64,000 bases of DNA from Plasmopara viticola (GCA_001695595.3 MBPM02000073.1:310001-374000); one strand, 5' to 3'. Counted from the first letter of the stretch, positions 21,605 to 35,729 are shown. Made by a program: numbers and translations. Notes: generated by a model not told the origin, from the letters alone.

Positions 21605-23289
21605 GAGAGCGACAAGATGCGAAAGAAAAGAGGCGAGTAAAAACTCTGGTAGGCTATCCATGTTTGCAAAGCTTTCGTATAACATGGAATGCCGGTAGTA
21701 TACTCCTGATTACGCGAGCTTTCGCAAGGTCGTACCTGTCGCGAGGTCCAATGCCGTCTAAAAATTTTTTTTATCTAGCAATGCTTTTTTACTGCGACAT
21801 TAAACTACTGCGCCTTTTGCACTTTAATGTCCTACAAAGCACGGCTTCACATTCATCTTTACATCACGATTGGTCGCATAAACCATCGACATATGGTCCA
21901 CACGACAAGATATCCATGAGCAGCCGCTTTGATACAGAACAAACTTTAAGGCAATCAATTTGACGAAGGAGTGTGGTCTTTATCGCTAGAGTCTTAAGAG
22001 CGGTACATTTTACTATCGAAGACTTTTAGCCACTTTCAAAATATATCTACCTCAATCTTTTTGAGGGCTACGTGCTTGTCACAGTACATTGCGTTGCTTT
22101 GTCACTCTCTCGACTGGACTGGTGGTGTGACGCTTTAAGTGGACGCTCTAATTCGGTGCTTAAGCGCACACGCTGAGTAAAATCATTGTTTTATGTTCCG
22201 ATGCGAAAAAATTGACCGATACTCAAATTGTCATCTCAAATTTTAACTGAACATGAGCTTTTTGCCAATGAACATCAACGTGATCAAGTGTAAGAATTTA
22301 TTCTTTTGTAGATGAAGGCTAGTGATTACTGTACGAGTGCTTTATTTGTTGCGACCTGGAGAAGTAGAGCTAACGTTATTATTTTTAATTGACCAGCGCA
22401 CGCACGGTCCAAAGTCATTTAAAATCTAAATTAGTAATTACAATATTTCCCTCTAAGAGGTGATATGGCGGAAAAGGAGACTGTTGCACAGTCTGAAGCA
22501 CCGCAAATACTAAAAAGTGGCAGGATACCTGGTTCGCGTTGATGACGACTTTGCTGCTACCGACAAAGACTTTAGGATCATATGCGACGGCGCCATGAAT
22601 TTAAAGCTTTAACATACCGCCATAAGCTTATGTACTTATCGTTTGTGAAGTCTAGTAAACAAAATGTGAAATGTAACATTTTCGGCATCACTGACTTTTG
22701 GCTACAGCATTTTATTTAGGTGAGGGAGTCTTCATTGTCTTTACTACCTGATAGCAAACACACCATCTCACTAAACGACAATCCAAAAGGTCCAATGCCG
22801 TCTCAAAATATCTAGCAATGCTATTCATTGCGACATTGTACTACTGCGCCTCATTGTCCTACAAAGTACGCCCCATTCGTCGCATAAACCATACGACAAG
22901 GACAAATGTGAGCAGCCGCTCTGATAAGGGGGAGTATCTGTTGTCTTTACTACCTGATAGCAAACACATCATCTCGATTCTATCCACTTAACGGCAATTC
23001 AAGGAGTCCAACGCCATCTTTAAATGTTTAGCAATGTGTCTTACTCCTAAAGTAATAGCAAATAGTAATTCGGAGTATGCGATGCAATTGCATCATTCTT
23101 TGAAGTTACGATCGGAAATGAATAGCGTCCTATGTAAACCGACAGTCATCTTAATCATTGCATCAGCTTTAGCAGCTGTACCACTTTTGATTTTGTTGAC
23201 CATTTCTGAAGCTGAACCGGGAGCGAAGATTCTGATAGTAATATGTTGTAGAATTACAGCATTGTGCATTGGCGCAATATGTGTTGAAC

Positions 23290-23435
23290 TGTTAAGAAGA
23301 AAGTAAAAACCGAAGTGAATATATTTATCCTGACCAATGAATGGCTACCATATGTAATTACTAATTGTGACGTACTTGTAATTACTGTAAAGCCATCCAC
23401 CTGTTCAACATGCATTCAGCGGTGTAATGTTAACA
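23290..23435 (-). repeat. 3' LTR of copia element 1
   Basis: 146 bp, paired with 27600-27745; preceded in element orientation by a purine-rich GGTGAGTGGGAG tract. Confidence 0.9.
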
Positions 23436-23448
23436 CTCCCACTCACCG

Positions 23449-26400
23449 CTAATGCTGTGTGTCCTTTGTTGCTGACTTTGTCTTGATTCCGGAGGCTTCG
23501 CGCAGATACTTCAGCATCTTGGTTCCAAGCGCCTTGGTTAGCATATCTGCAAGCTGACTCTTCGTATCAATGTAGCCAATCTTGAGTAATCCATGCTGAA
23601 CGTTCTCCCGAATAAAGTGATGTCTGATGTCCACGTGCTTTGTACGTGCGTGGTAGCCCGCATTGTTTGCCAAAGCTATCGCACCTTGATTGTCTTCCCA
23701 TATTTGCGTGCCTCCCACTTGTTCTTGACCCATGTCCTTGAGCATTGCGCGCGCCCAAAGTACTTCTTGTGTGCACAAGCTGAGCGCCATATACTCTGCT
23801 TCTGCGGAACTTAGTGCAACTGTTCTCTGATACTTGGACTTGAATACAACCGGAGCTTTACCAATGTTGATCAACACACCTGAGACAGACCGTCTGTCAT
23901 CGGTGTTGCTACCCCAGTCAGCATCCGAAAAAGCTTCAACAATCACCTTTCCCGTCCCTCTTTGATAAACGATCCCATGATGACGTGTCGAATTTAAGTA
24001 GCGCAATACACGAATTGCGGCGTTCCAATGTGGTAACCCCGGTTTTTCCAGAAATCGAGACAGTTGCGTCACGATGTATGCGACGTCCGGCCGAGTGCAA
24101 GTTGTAACATATAGCAGACATCCAATTAGTGAGCGGTATGGTCTTGACCGCATCTCTGAACGCTCAGCTTCTGTACTTGGTGACTGTGATGTTGACAGCT
24201 TGAGACCGGACGTACACGGATTGTCGACGTTCTTGGCGTTTTTCTGCCCAAATCGCTCAGCCACGTCGCTAATGTAGCGTGTTTGCTTGATCATTAGTGT
24301 GGAAGCTGTCATGTCGTGGTCGATCTCCATGCCCAAGATGAACTTCGTCATACCGAGATCCTTCATCTTGAAAACACTTTTAAGCATCCCCTTGACCTCT
24401 AGAATCTCGTCGCTCGTCTTGGCTGCAATGATCATATCATCGACATAAAGACATACGTACACAAAACCTTCTTCCACTTTCTTCACGTAGACGCATTGAT
24501 CCGCTCCACAACTTTTAAAATCGTTTTTCTTGAAGACGTGGTCGATTGTCTTGTTCCAAGCGCTTGCAGCTTGCTTGAGACCATATATAGCTTTGTTCAG
24601 CTGACACGCAAATCCTTGAGCTCCCTTAACACCAATTGGAACTTCCATGTGAACCGATCCGACAGTACACTGTTGAGAAAGGCGGTGTCGACGTCCAGCT
24701 GTTCCATTTTGTAGCCTAATACCGCACACACTGCGAGTACAACTCGAATTGAGTTCATGTTGGCCACTGGAGAGTAAGTCTCGAAGAAATCCACGCCGTA
24801 TTTCTGCTTGAAACCTTTAGCCACCAATCGTGCTTTGTAGCGCACAACACATCCATTCTGGTCACGCTTCTTAGCAAAGACCCAGCGGCATCCAATCGTA
24901 CGTCCAATTGATTCTCGTGGAACGAGTGTCCATGTTTTGTTTTTGTGATGCGACTGCAATTCGGCGTCCATCGCTTGTCGCCACTGTTCTGCCTCATCAC
25001 TAGACATTGCCTGCGCATACGTGGTAGGCAAGTCTGATTCTTTACCAACACTCACAGCGTAAGCGAGAATAGCTTCAGCTATCAGGCCGTCTTCATCAAT
25101 CCTTGCACGCTTTGAAGATGGTGGTCCTTCGCTTCCTCCCAGACTTTCATCGGCATCTGATCCGTTTTCCAGCAATAACATTGGTTCATTTGTACGCCTT
25201 GAACGTTCCACTTGCGGTCGAAATACCAATCGATCTTCCTGTGCATCCAGTGTAGGAGGTCTGTACTCTGTCAGCTCAGAGTGTACTGAGGTCGGTAATC
25301 GAAGCATCTCGATCCTTGACTCATTGTGTCGGACTCCTCTTCATTCATTGGAGCATCTGGAATTTCATCTTCTCCTTCACCCTCCATAAGTTCATCTTGA
25401 TCTTGTTGGTGTTCCGTCGGCCCGGACACAGCACTTTCATCGTTGTCTTTGGTAACGTGTATCACTTTTATTTGTTTGGGCGGGTGTGTCTCATAAATGC
25501 CGCCCACTTCACGCTCGTCCAGCTTCACCGACCGTGATACTGATATCTTGTCTTTCTCCAAATCGTAAACTCGGTATCCCTTGGTGTCTTCGGCATAACA
25601 AAGGAACATGCACTTGAAGCTTTTGGCTTCGAGCTTCGTCCTCTTCACTTGATCAACGTGAGCATATCCATGAGACCCAAACACCCTAAGATGATCCATC
25701 CGTGGCTTCATCTTAAATCCCAGTTCATATGGGGTGTTATTTGGGTGCATTGTATTAGGAGAGCGGTTGATCAGGTACACCGCAGTGCTTACTGCCTCTG
25801 CCCACCAACATGTCGGAACACACTTGTAGTGTAGCATGCTCCGTGCCTTTTCCATTATCGTACGGTTCATTCGTTCTGCAATACCATTTTGTTGGGGACT
25901 GTATGGTACTGTACGCTGATGTATGATACCGTTCCGCTGACATAAATTCGTAACTGTCTTGTTGACAAACTCCGTTCCGTTGTCCGAACGCAGGCACTTG
26001 ATACGGGTTCCCCACTGATTCTCATGCAGTGCTTTAAACATCTTGATCTTGTCGGCAACTTCACTCTTCTTTGCCAGAAAGTAAGCCACCACATATCGTG
26101 AATAATCATCCACAAACGTCAAAATGTATTTAGCACCTCCTTTTGAAAGTGTCTTCATGGGTCCCATCACGTCTGTGTGAACTAACTCCAATACACGCGA
26201 TGTCTTTGTCATGGAGCGTCCTGGAAAGGCTTCGATCGTCTGCTTGCCCTTGATGCATCCACCACACAGGGTCTTGATACCTTGTTTTAGCGCAGGAATA
26301 CCTTCTGTGGATCGCATAGTTTTTACTAAAACGTCCTCACTTGGATGTCCCATGCGAGCGTGCCATAACTCCCACTGACTATCAACTCCCGAGTATTGCA

Positions 26401-27551
26401 CCAATCGTGCCTCCTCTTGCTGACAATCCAGTGTGTAAGCTTTCCCATTTCTTGTCCCAGTTGCCAAAGCTTCGTTCTTGTCCCAAATGATGCACGAAGC
26501 ACGCTGAAACTCCACACTTAGTCCACGTTCGGCAAGCTTTCCCACCGACAGTAGACGTCTGTCAAGTCCAGGGATAAGCAGCACTTCCATCATCGATATG
26601 CGTCTTCCATCTAAGCCGATAAGCTTCACTGTTCCAGCTCCTTCGACGCGTAACTTTCTGCCATCTGCAATTGTTACCTTGATGGCGTCTTTAAGTTGCT
26701 TGAAGTCGATCAAGTCACTCGGTGAGGGGTCATGTGTGACGTCGCACCACTGTCGATCAGCCAGCTTACTGATTTCTCATCCCCCACAGCAAACACTGCA
26801 TCATTACCGCTATAACGGTTTCTGGAACGGTTCTCAGCAGCTGGGCAGTCCCGCTTCATATGACCAGTCTGGTCACAATTGAAGCAATTTCCCCGAAAAC
26901 CGCCGCCCTTGCGTGGCGCGTAAATCTTGCGGCCACTTCCTCGTCTGCCCTTGATCCGTCCATCATTGTCTGTGGCTCGAAACGCTTTCTCACTTGCTTC
27001 CTTCTTCTGTAGTTTGTCTGACTCCTTCAACAGCTTCTCCTTGACTTCGATCAGAGTGATGTCCTTGGCGTTCTCAACGATAGAAGATATTATTTCATAT
27101 TCCGCCGGCAAGCTGCTCAGAAGCACCACTAGCTGTTTTGATTCATCCACCGGCTCTCCCGTCATCTGGAGTCCCACGACCAGCTCATCGAACGCGTCCA
27201 GATGTTCCACCATGCGAGTGCCACTCTCCATCTTAAACTCATGAAGGCGCCGTGTCATCGTGACACGGTTGTGTAAAGTGGAACGATGGTAGAAATCGCG
27301 AAGCGTTCCCCATGCCTCCAAGGCACGAGTAGCAGACCGTATCTTGGTCTGGTGTTGTATCTCGACGCCCTGGCAATTATACCCAATGCCTTGGCGTCAT
27401 TCACGAGCCACGTCTCCGTTATTTCGCTCTCGCCCTTCGCGCCCATAATGTGTCCCAGCAGCCCTTTTCTTGCGAGGGCCATTCTCATGTTGAACTCCCA
27501 ATGGTAGTAGTTACCATCTCCTAGGAGGACTTCGGTGCGCTTGGTAGTCAT
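23449..27551 (-). pseudogene. copia gag-pol, broken by four single-base deletions
   Basis: The polyprotein begins MTTKRTEVLLG and includes Gag, a CCHC knuckle (CFNCDQTGHMKRDC), protease (LIDSGATSHM), integrase with the DNGTEF and QNGIAER motifs, reverse transcriptase with YVDD, and RNase H ending TKDTQH. Compared with element 2, single bases are missing near 27371, 26718, 25321 and 24653, each in a run of two to four identical bases. The order of domains (integrase before RT) identifies Ty1/copia. It is non-functional as read, but the pattern is also what uncorrected homopolymer error would give. Confidence 0.88.
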
Positions 27552-27599
27552 GGCGGTGACGGTGTGGTGATTCGAGGCTGTTGTTTGCGGCTGTTAACC

Positions 27600-27745
27600 T
27601 GTTAAGAAGAAAGTAAAAACCGAAGTGAATATATTTATCCTGATCAATGAATGGCTACCATATGTAATTACTAATTGTGACGTACTTGTAATTACTGTAA
27701 AGCCATCCACCTGTTCAACATGCATTCAGCGGTGTAATGTTAACA
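27600..27745 (-). repeat. 5' LTR of copia element 1
   Basis: 146 bp, one mismatch to the partner LTR. Confidence 0.9.
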
Positions 27746-29148
27746 TGTACTCATCTTATGGCGCTTCCACCGATCGATGATAAATTAAAAGGCTCTCACG
27801 GTCGCATTGATCACCCTTGTGACTGGAATCGGACGTACGGCTTACTAGACGGTAGCCGAGGGCTGCTTCAAGCCAAGTGCGAATGCAAGCACCTTTTGAC
27901 CCATCCACCGATTGGAATTGCTTGGTATTGGATGGCGAGCTGAGTAGGGCAGCAGAAGGCGAGATAGTCATGTTTCGTTCGCCTGACAAGCTCTGCAATA
28001 AATAGACCCAGGTGACCGCACCGTCGTCGCTCGATCCAGAGCAGACAAACAAACTTCTTCACCAGCTGCCTCAAAACAGAATGTTCGCTTGGTTTCATCT
28101 CTAAAAAGCGTACAGACAGCATGTCATCGTGCAACTGAACATCTCCACGTGGCTTGTCAAAACTGCTACTGCAGCGATGCCCACTTCTCTCTTGTTGCTA
28201 CCTTCGTTTTCTTAATCAGTACAAAATATCGTCGTTTCCACCTCTTCACAAAACTAGCAAGTTGAGTCTCATTTGCGCGATCAAGACTCTTCTTCATGAC
28301 ATTCGCCTGCTTGTAAGGCAGCCACTGCTTATCAACTCTCGGTCAATACGTATCGACGACGAGCTTCCCGTTGATCTTTGCGATTGTTGTTCGAATGTCT
28401 CGAATTTTACTCGGTATTTCATGTAAACATATTTCATAAAGTCTCTTGATCTGGTACGCACTCTGACTTTTAAATAGGAACTTCTCGCCAAGCCAAAGCT
28501 CTCCACGAAAACTTCTTACTGCCCAACTGTCGGTGGGTTCGTTGTACGTCCTCTGCGGTCTGCACCACACATCACATATTCGTGCTCCTCTACGTCGTAC
28601 TTGCCGCCCACAAACTTGGCTGTTAGCTCCTCCTTCGTCATGATTTTTACTTCGACATCCATCCGATCCGCGCTACTTTTCTACATTTGGACTTTTTGTG
28701 TGTGTATCAACAGTCAATCGAATACTGAGAAGGTTGTGTAGGGGTGTTATAAAAAGTGGGTAAAGAAAACGGTGGGTAGCGGCTCCCGAATTTTACTAGA
28801 TACTCATTCGTTAATGAGCTTCACCTGAACGAACGCAAGCGGAAAGTTCAATAGAACGTGGCATTCTTTCGTTAGCAGCGATCGATATAATTAAAAATTG
28901 TGCTTGGTAACTATGACAAGACGAAATTGAATCATAGACTGCAGTCTTTTTCCATCAAAAAAACAAAGCAACTGGTTCGAACGAGTAAACCAACTTAGAA
29001 GAACAATATATTTTATTGTTACTAAAGCATTACGATATTCCGGTTTTGGTTTCTCTTGAGTTTTGGCTTTCAACGAGCCAACTTGTCTTGCTTGAATGGT
29101 TTGAAAGGTGGATTCCACGACGCTTGATGACCTCGGGAACCACGATGG

Positions 29149-29268
29149 TTAATGTGGCCTATACCAGATTGTAGGAGTGGGAGAACTTGCTTGCGGTAAG
29201 GACATGACCCCATGACCTGTGGCCAGGATGTTCGCTAGAATAAGCACAAAACCGCAGAATCGACGCAT
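29149..29268 (-). CDS. array leader ORF, 39 aa, unit 4
   Basis: Same ORF and upstream block as in unit 3. In units 4-7 the codon before ATILATGHG-type residues is slightly changed (AGCGAACATCC on the coding strand). Confidence 0.35.
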   Translation of the reverse strand: MRRFCGFVLILANILATGHGVMSLPQASSPTPTIWYRPH

Positions 29269-29380
29269 GCTTCACCACTTGCAGTGCAAAAAGAAAAATG
29301 GGCTCCTGGTCGTGCTTCACTGCAGAAACGCATTTACTTAGAAGATTTGCCAACTAAGATGGGCAACAATCACATGAGAG

Positions 29381-29584
29381 AGTTGGTATTACACCGCTGA
29401 GTGCATGGGGGACAGGTATAGGACGACACAAGAATATGGACAGAATTACGGTTAGGTGATGACGACAAAGGCTGACGTCACTGGAAGGACTTTATTAAAT
29501 GACGCAAATAGAGCTTCTATAAAGGATCCCGAAGGTAGGCTTAGAAGTGGCAATAGCGAATCTCGCTCACGCATCTTTCCAACA
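29381..29584. mobile_element. solo LTR in array (unit 4)
   Basis: Shortened version flanked by GAGAG on both sides. Confidence 0.75.
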
Positions 29585-31270
29585 GAGAGCGACAAGATGC
29601 GAAAGAAAAGAGGCGAGTAAAAACTCTGGTAGGCTATCCATGTTTGCAAAGCTTTCGTATAACATGGAATGCCGGTAGTATACTCCTGATTACGCGAGCT
29701 TTCGCAAGGTCGTACCTGTCGCGAGGTCCAATGCCGTCTAAAAATTTTTTTATCTAGCAATGCTTTTTTACTGCGACATTAAACTACTGCGCCTTTTGCA
29801 CTTTAATGTCCTACAAAGCACGGCTTCACATTCATCTTTACATCACGATTGGTCGCATAAACCATCGACATATGGTCCACACGACAAGATATCCATGAGC
29901 AGCCGCTTTGATACAGAACAAACTTTAAGGCAATCAATTTGACGAAGGAGTGTGGTCTTTATCGCTAGAGTCTTAAGAGCGGTACATTTTACTATCGAAG
30001 ACTTTTAGCCACTTTCAGAAATATATCTACCTCAATCTTTTTGAGGGCTACGCGCTTGTCACAGTACATTGCGTTGCTTTGTCACTCTCTCGACTGGACT
30101 GGTGGTGTGACGCTTTAAGTGGACGCTCTAATTCGGTGCTTAAGCGCACACGCTGAGTAAAATCATTGTTTTATGTTCCGATGCGAAAAAATTGACCGAT
30201 ACTCAAATTGTCACCTCAAATTTTAACTGAACATGAGCTTTTTGCCAATGAACATCAACGTGATCAAGTGTAAGAATTTATTCTTTTGTAGATGAAGGCT
30301 AGTGATTACTGTACGAGTGCTTTATTTGTTGCGACCTGGAGAAGTAGCGCTAACGTTATTATTTTTAATTGACCAGCGCACGCACGGTCCAAAGTCATTT
30401 AAAATCTAAATTAGTAATTACAATATTTCCCTCTAAGAGGTGATATGGCGGAAAAGGAGACTGTCGCACAGTCTGAAGCACCGCAAATACTAAAAAGTGG
30501 CAGGATACCTGGTTCGCGTTGATGACGACTTTGCTGCTACCGACAAAGACTTTAGGATCATATGCGACGGCGCCATGAATTTAAAGCTTTAACATACCGC
30601 CATAAGCTTATGTACTTATCGTTTGTGAAGTCTAGTAAACAAAATGTGAAATGTAACATTTTCGGCATCACTGACTTTTGGCTACAGCATTTTATTTTGG
30701 TGAGGGAGTCTTCATTGTCTTTACTACCTGATAGCAAACACACCATCTCACTAAACGACAATCCAAAAGGTCCAATGCCGTCTCAAAATATCTAGCAATG
30801 CTATTCATTGCGACATTGTACTACTGCGCCTCATTGTCCTACAAAGTACGCCCCCATTCGTCGCATAAACCATACGACAAGGACAAATGTGAGCAGCCGC
30901 TCTGATAAGGGGGAGTATCTGTTGTCTTTACTACCTGATAGCAAACACATCATCTCGATTCTATCCACTTAACGGCAATTCAAGGAGTCCAACGCCATCT
31001 TTAAATGTTTAGCAATGTGTCTTACTCCTAAAGTAATAGCAAATAGTAATTCGGAGTATGCGATGCAATTGCATCATTCTTTGAAGTTACGATCGGAAAT
31101 GAATAGCGTCCTATGTAAACCGACAGTCATCTTAATCATTGCATCAGCTTTAGCAGCTGTACCACTTTTGATTTTGTTGACCATTTCTGAAGCTGAACCG
31201 GGAGCGAAGATTCTGATAGTAATATGTTGTAGAATTACAGCATTGTGCATTGGCGCAATATGTGTTGTAC

Positions 31271-31416
31271 TGTTAAGTAGAATGTAAAAACCGAAGTGAA
31301 TATATTTATCCTGACCAATGAATGGCTACCATATGTAATTACTAATTGTGACGTACTTGTAATTACTGTAAAGCCATCCACCTGTTCAACATGCATTCAG
31401 CGGTGTAATGTTAACA
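31271..31416 (-). repeat. 3' LTR of copia element 2
   Basis: 146 bp; reads TAAGTAGAATG where the partner reads TAAGAAGAAAG. Confidence 0.9.
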
Positions 31417-31429
31417 CTCCCACTCACCG

Positions 31430-34400
31430 CTAATGCTGTGTGTCCTTTGTTGCTGACTTGGTCTTGATTCCGGAGGCTTCGCGCAGATACTTCAGCATCT
31501 TGGTTCCAAGCGCCTTGGTTAGCATATCTGCAAGCTGACTCTTCGTATCAATGTAGCCAATCTTGAGTAATCCATGCTGAACGTTCTCCCGAATAAAGTG
31601 ATGTCTGATGTCCACGTGCTTTGTACGTGCGTGGTAGCCCGCGTTGTTTGCCAAAGCTATCGCACCTTGATTGTCTTCCCATATTTGCGTGCCTCCCACT
31701 TGTTCTTGACCCATGTCCTTGAGCATTGCGCGCGCCCAAAGTACTTCTTGTGTGCACAAGCTGAGCGCCATATACTCTGCTTCTGCGGAACTTAGTGCAA
31801 CTGTTCTCTGATACTTGGACTTGAATACAACCGGAGCTTTACCAATGTTGATCAACACACCTGAGACAGACCGTCTGTCATCGGTGTTGCTACCCCAGTC
31901 AGCATCCGAAAAAGCTTCAACAATCACCTTTCCCGTCCCTCTTTGATAAACGATCCCATGATGACGTGTCGAATTTAAGTAGCGCAATACACGAATTGCG
32001 GCGTTCCAATGTGGTAACCCCGGTTTTTCGAGAAATCGAGACAGTTGTGTCACGATGTATGCGACGTCCGGCCGAGTGCAAGTTGTAACATATAGCAGAC
32101 ATCCAATTAGTGAGCGGTATGGTCTTGACCGCATCTCTGAACGCTCAGCTTCTGTACTTGGTGACTGTGATGTTGACAGCTTGAGACCGGACGTACACGG
32201 ATTGTCGACGTTCTTGGCGTTTTTCTGCCCAAATCGCTCAGCCACGTCGCTAATGTAGCGTGTTTGCTTGATCATTAGTGTGGAAGCTGTCATGTCGTGG
32301 TCGATCTCCATGCCCAAGATGAACTTCGCATACCGAGATCCTTCATCTTGAAAACACTTTTAAGCATCCCCTTGACCTCTAGAATCTCGTCGCTCGTCTT
32401 GGCTGCAATGATCATATCATCGACATAAAGACATACGTACACAAAACCTTCTTCCACTTTCTTCACGTAGACGCATTGATCCGCTCCACAACTTTTAAAA
32501 TCGTTCTTCTTGAAGACGTGGTCGATTGTCTTGTTCCAAGCGCTTGCAGCTTGCTTGAGACCATATATAGCTTTGTTCAGCTGACACGCAAATCCTTGAG
32601 CTCCCTTAACACCAATTGGAACTTCCATGTGAACCCGATCCGACAGTACACTGTTGAGAAAGGCGGTGTCGACGTCCAGCTGTTCCATTTTGTAGCCTAA
32701 TACCGCACACACTGCGAGTACAACTCGAATTGAGTTCATGTTGGCCACTGGAGAGTAAGTCTCGAAGAAATCCACGCCGTATTTCTGCTTGAAACCTTTA
32801 GCCACCAATCGTGCTTTGTAGCGCACAACACATCCATTCTGGTCACGCTTCTTAGCAAAGACCCAGCGGCATCCAATCGTACGTCCAATTGATTCTCGTG
32901 GAACGAGTGTCCATGTTTTGTTTTTGTGATGCGACTGCAATTCGGCGTCCATCGCTTGTCGCCACTGTTCTGCCTCATCACTAGACATTGCCTGCGCATA
33001 CGTGGTAGGCAAGTCTGATTCTTTACCAACACTCACAGCGTAAGCGAGAATAGCTTCAGCTATCAGGCCGTCTTCATCAATCCTTGCACGCTTTGAAGAT
33101 GGTGGTCCTTCGCTTCCTCCCAGACTTTCATCGGCATCTGATCCGTTTTCCAGCAATAACATTGGTTCATTTGTACGCCTTGAACGTTCCACTTGCGGTC
33201 GAAATACCAATCGATCTTCCTGTGCATCCAGTGTAGGAGGTCTGTACTCTGTCAGCTCAGAGTGTACTGAGGTCGGTAATCGAAGCATCTCGATCCTTGA
33301 CTCATTTGTGTCGGACTCCTCTTCATTCATTGGAGCATCTGGAATTTCATCTTCTCCTTCACCCTCCATAAGTTCATCTTGATCTTGTTGGTGTTCCGTC
33401 GGCCCGGACACAGCACTTTCATCGTTGTCTTTGGTAACGTGTATCACTTTTATTTGTTTGGGCGGGTGTGTCTCATAAATGCCGCCCACTTCACGCTCGT
33501 CCAGCTTCACCGACCGTGATACTGATATCATGTCTTTCTCCAAATCGTAAACTCGGTATCCCTTGGTGTCTTCGGCATAACAAAGGAACATGCACTTGAA
33601 GCTTTTGGCTTCGAGCTTCGTCCTCTTCACTTGATCAACGTGAGCATATCCATGAGACCCAAACACCCTAAGATGATCCATCCGTGGCTTCATCTTAAAT
33701 CCCAGTTCATATGGGGTGTTATTTGGGTGCATTGTATTAGGAGAGCGGTTGATCAGGTACACCGCAGTGCTTACTGCCTCTGCCCACCAACATGTCGGAA
33801 CACACTTGTAGTGTAGCATGCTCCGTGCCTTTTCCATTATCGTACGGTTCATTCGTTCTGCAATACCATTTTGTTGGGGACTGTATGGTACTGTACGCTG
33901 ATGTATGATACCGTTCCGCTGACATAAATTCGTAACTGTCTTGTTGACAAACTCCGTTCCGTTGTCCGAACGCAGGCACTTGATACGGGTTCCCCACTGA
34001 TTCTCATGCAGTGCTTTAAACATCTTGATCTTGTCGGCAACTTCACTCTTCTTTGCCAGAAAGTAAGCCACCACATATCGTGAATAATCATCCACAAACG
34101 TCAAAATGTATTTAGCACCTCCTTTTGAAAGTGTCTTCATGGGTCCCATCACGTCTGTGTGAACTAACTCCAATACACGCGATGTCTTTGTCATGGAGCG
34201 TCCTGGAAAGGCTTCGATCGTCTGCTTGCCCTTCATGCATCCACCACACAGGGTCTTGATACCTTGTTTTAGCGCAGGAATACCTTCTGTGGATCGCATA
34301 GTTTTCACTAAAACGTCCTCACTTGGATGTCCCATGCGAGCGTGCCATAACTCCCACTGACTATCAACTCCCGAGTATTGCACCAATCGTGCCTCCTCTT

Positions 34401-35535
34401 GCTGACAATCCAGTGTGTAAGCTTTCCCATTTCTTGTCCCAGTTGCCAAAGCTTCGTTCTTGTCCCAAATGATGCACGAAGCACGCTGAAACTCCACACT
34501 TAGTCCACGTTCGGCAAGCTTTCCCACCGACAGTAGACGTCTGTCAAGTCCAGGGATAAGCAGCACTTCCATCATCGATATGCGTCTTCCATCTAAGCCG
34601 ATAAGCTTCACTGTTCCAGCTCCTTCGACGCGTAACTTTCTGCCATCTGCAATTGTTACCTTGATGTCGTCTTTAAGTTGCTTGAAGTCGATCAAGTCAC
34701 TTCGGTGAGGGGTCATGTGTGACGTCGCACCACTGTCGATCAGCCAGCTTACTGATTGCTCATCCCCCACAGCAAACACTGCATCATTACCGCAATAACG
34801 GTTTCTGGAACGGTTCTCAGCAGCTGGGCAGTCCCGCTTCATATAACCAGTCTGGTCACAATTGAAGCATTTTCCCCGAAAACCGCCGCCCTTGCGTGGC
34901 GCGTAAATCTTGCGGCCACTTCCTCGTCTGCCCTTGATCCGTCCATCATTGTCTGTGGCTCGAAACGCTTTCTCACTTGCTTCCTTCTTCTGTAGTTTGT
35001 CTGACTCCTTCAACAGCTTCTCCTTGACTTCGATCAGAGTGATGTCCTTGGCGTTCTCAACGATAGAAGATATTATTTCATATTCCGCCGGCAAGCTGCT
35101 CAGAAGCACCACTAGCTGTCTTGATTCATCCACCGGCTCTCCCGTCATCTGGAGTCCCACGACCAGCTCATCGAACGCGTCCAGATGTTCCACCATGCGA
35201 GTGCCACTCTCCATCTTAAACTCATGAAGGCGCCGTGTCATCGTGACACGGTTGTGTAAAGTGGAACGATGGTAGAAATCGCGAAGCGTTCCCCATGCCT
35301 CCAAGGCACGAGTAGCAGACCGTATCTTGGTCTGGTGTTGTATCTCGACGCCCTGGGCAATTATACCCAATGCCTTGGCGTCATTCACGAGCCACGTCTC
35401 CGTTATTTCGCTCTCGCCCTTCGCGCCCATAATGTGTCCCAGCAGCCCTTTTCTTGCGAGGGCCATTCTCATGTTAAACTCCCAATGGTAGTAGTTACCA
35501 TCTCCTAGGAGGACTTCGGTGCGCTTGGTAGTCAT
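31430..35535 (-). pseudogene. copia gag-pol, one frameshift in reverse transcriptase
   Basis: The frame is open for 1081 codons from 35535 down to 32290. It covers Gag, a zinc knuckle (one position changed, HMKRDC to YMKRDC, so the CCHC histidine region reads TGYMKRDC), protease, integrase and the reverse transcriptase through YVDD. A single-base deletion near 32330 then shifts into the frame 32317-31430, which carries the rest of RT and RNase H. It is the least damaged of the three array copies. The loss of the knuckle histidine would weaken nucleic-acid binding even if the frame were correct. Confidence 0.88.
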
Positions 35536-35583
35536 GGCGGTGACGGTGTGGTGATTCGAGGCTGTTGTTTGCGGCTGTTAACC

Positions 35584-35729
35584 TGTTAAGAAGAAAGTAA
35601 AAACCGAAGTGAATATATTTATCCTGACCAATGAATGGCTACCATATGTAATTACTAATTGTGACGTACTTGTAATTACTGTAAAGCCATCCACCTGTTC
35701 AACATGCATTCAGCGGTGTAATGTTAACA
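35584..35729 (-). repeat. 5' LTR of copia element 2
   Basis: 146 bp, identical to the majority LTR version. Confidence 0.9.

Larger units (their letters stand above)
19405..22927 (+). repeat. array unit 3 (3523 bp)
   Basis: The first part matches units 1 and 2. From about 21.0 kb it switches to the version shared with units 4-7, with one leader ORF and an extra stretch at about 22,310-22,730. It therefore looks like a hybrid between the two unit types. Confidence 0.8.
23290..27745 (-). mobile_element. Ty1/copia element 1 (4456 bp, in unit 4)
   Basis: It has two 146-bp LTRs (23290-23435 and 27600-27745) that differ at one base (GACC versus GATC) and have TG...CA ends in element orientation. 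The target-site duplication is TGTAC on the right (27746-27750) and TGAAC, one base changed, on the left. Element 2 in the next unit has the same site, so the two come from one insertion followed by duplication. Confidence 0.92.
22928..30908 (+). repeat. array unit 4 with copia insertion 1
   Basis: About 3.52 kb of unit sequence interrupted at 23289/27746 by a complete copia element in inverse orientation. Confidence 0.85.
31271..35729 (-). mobile_element. Ty1/copia element 2 (4459 bp, in unit 5)
   Basis: The LTRs are 31271-31416 and 35584-35729, with two mismatches between them. A perfect target-site duplication, TGTAC, lies at 31266-31270 and 35730-35734. Site and orientation are identical to element 1. 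Confidence 0.93.

Noticed and set aside
26598..26882. ORFs antisense to the copia polyproteins (for example 94 codons here, 105 codons at 26927-27244, 177 codons at 53984-54517)
   Set aside because: They are shadows of the gag-pol frame and carry no features of their own.
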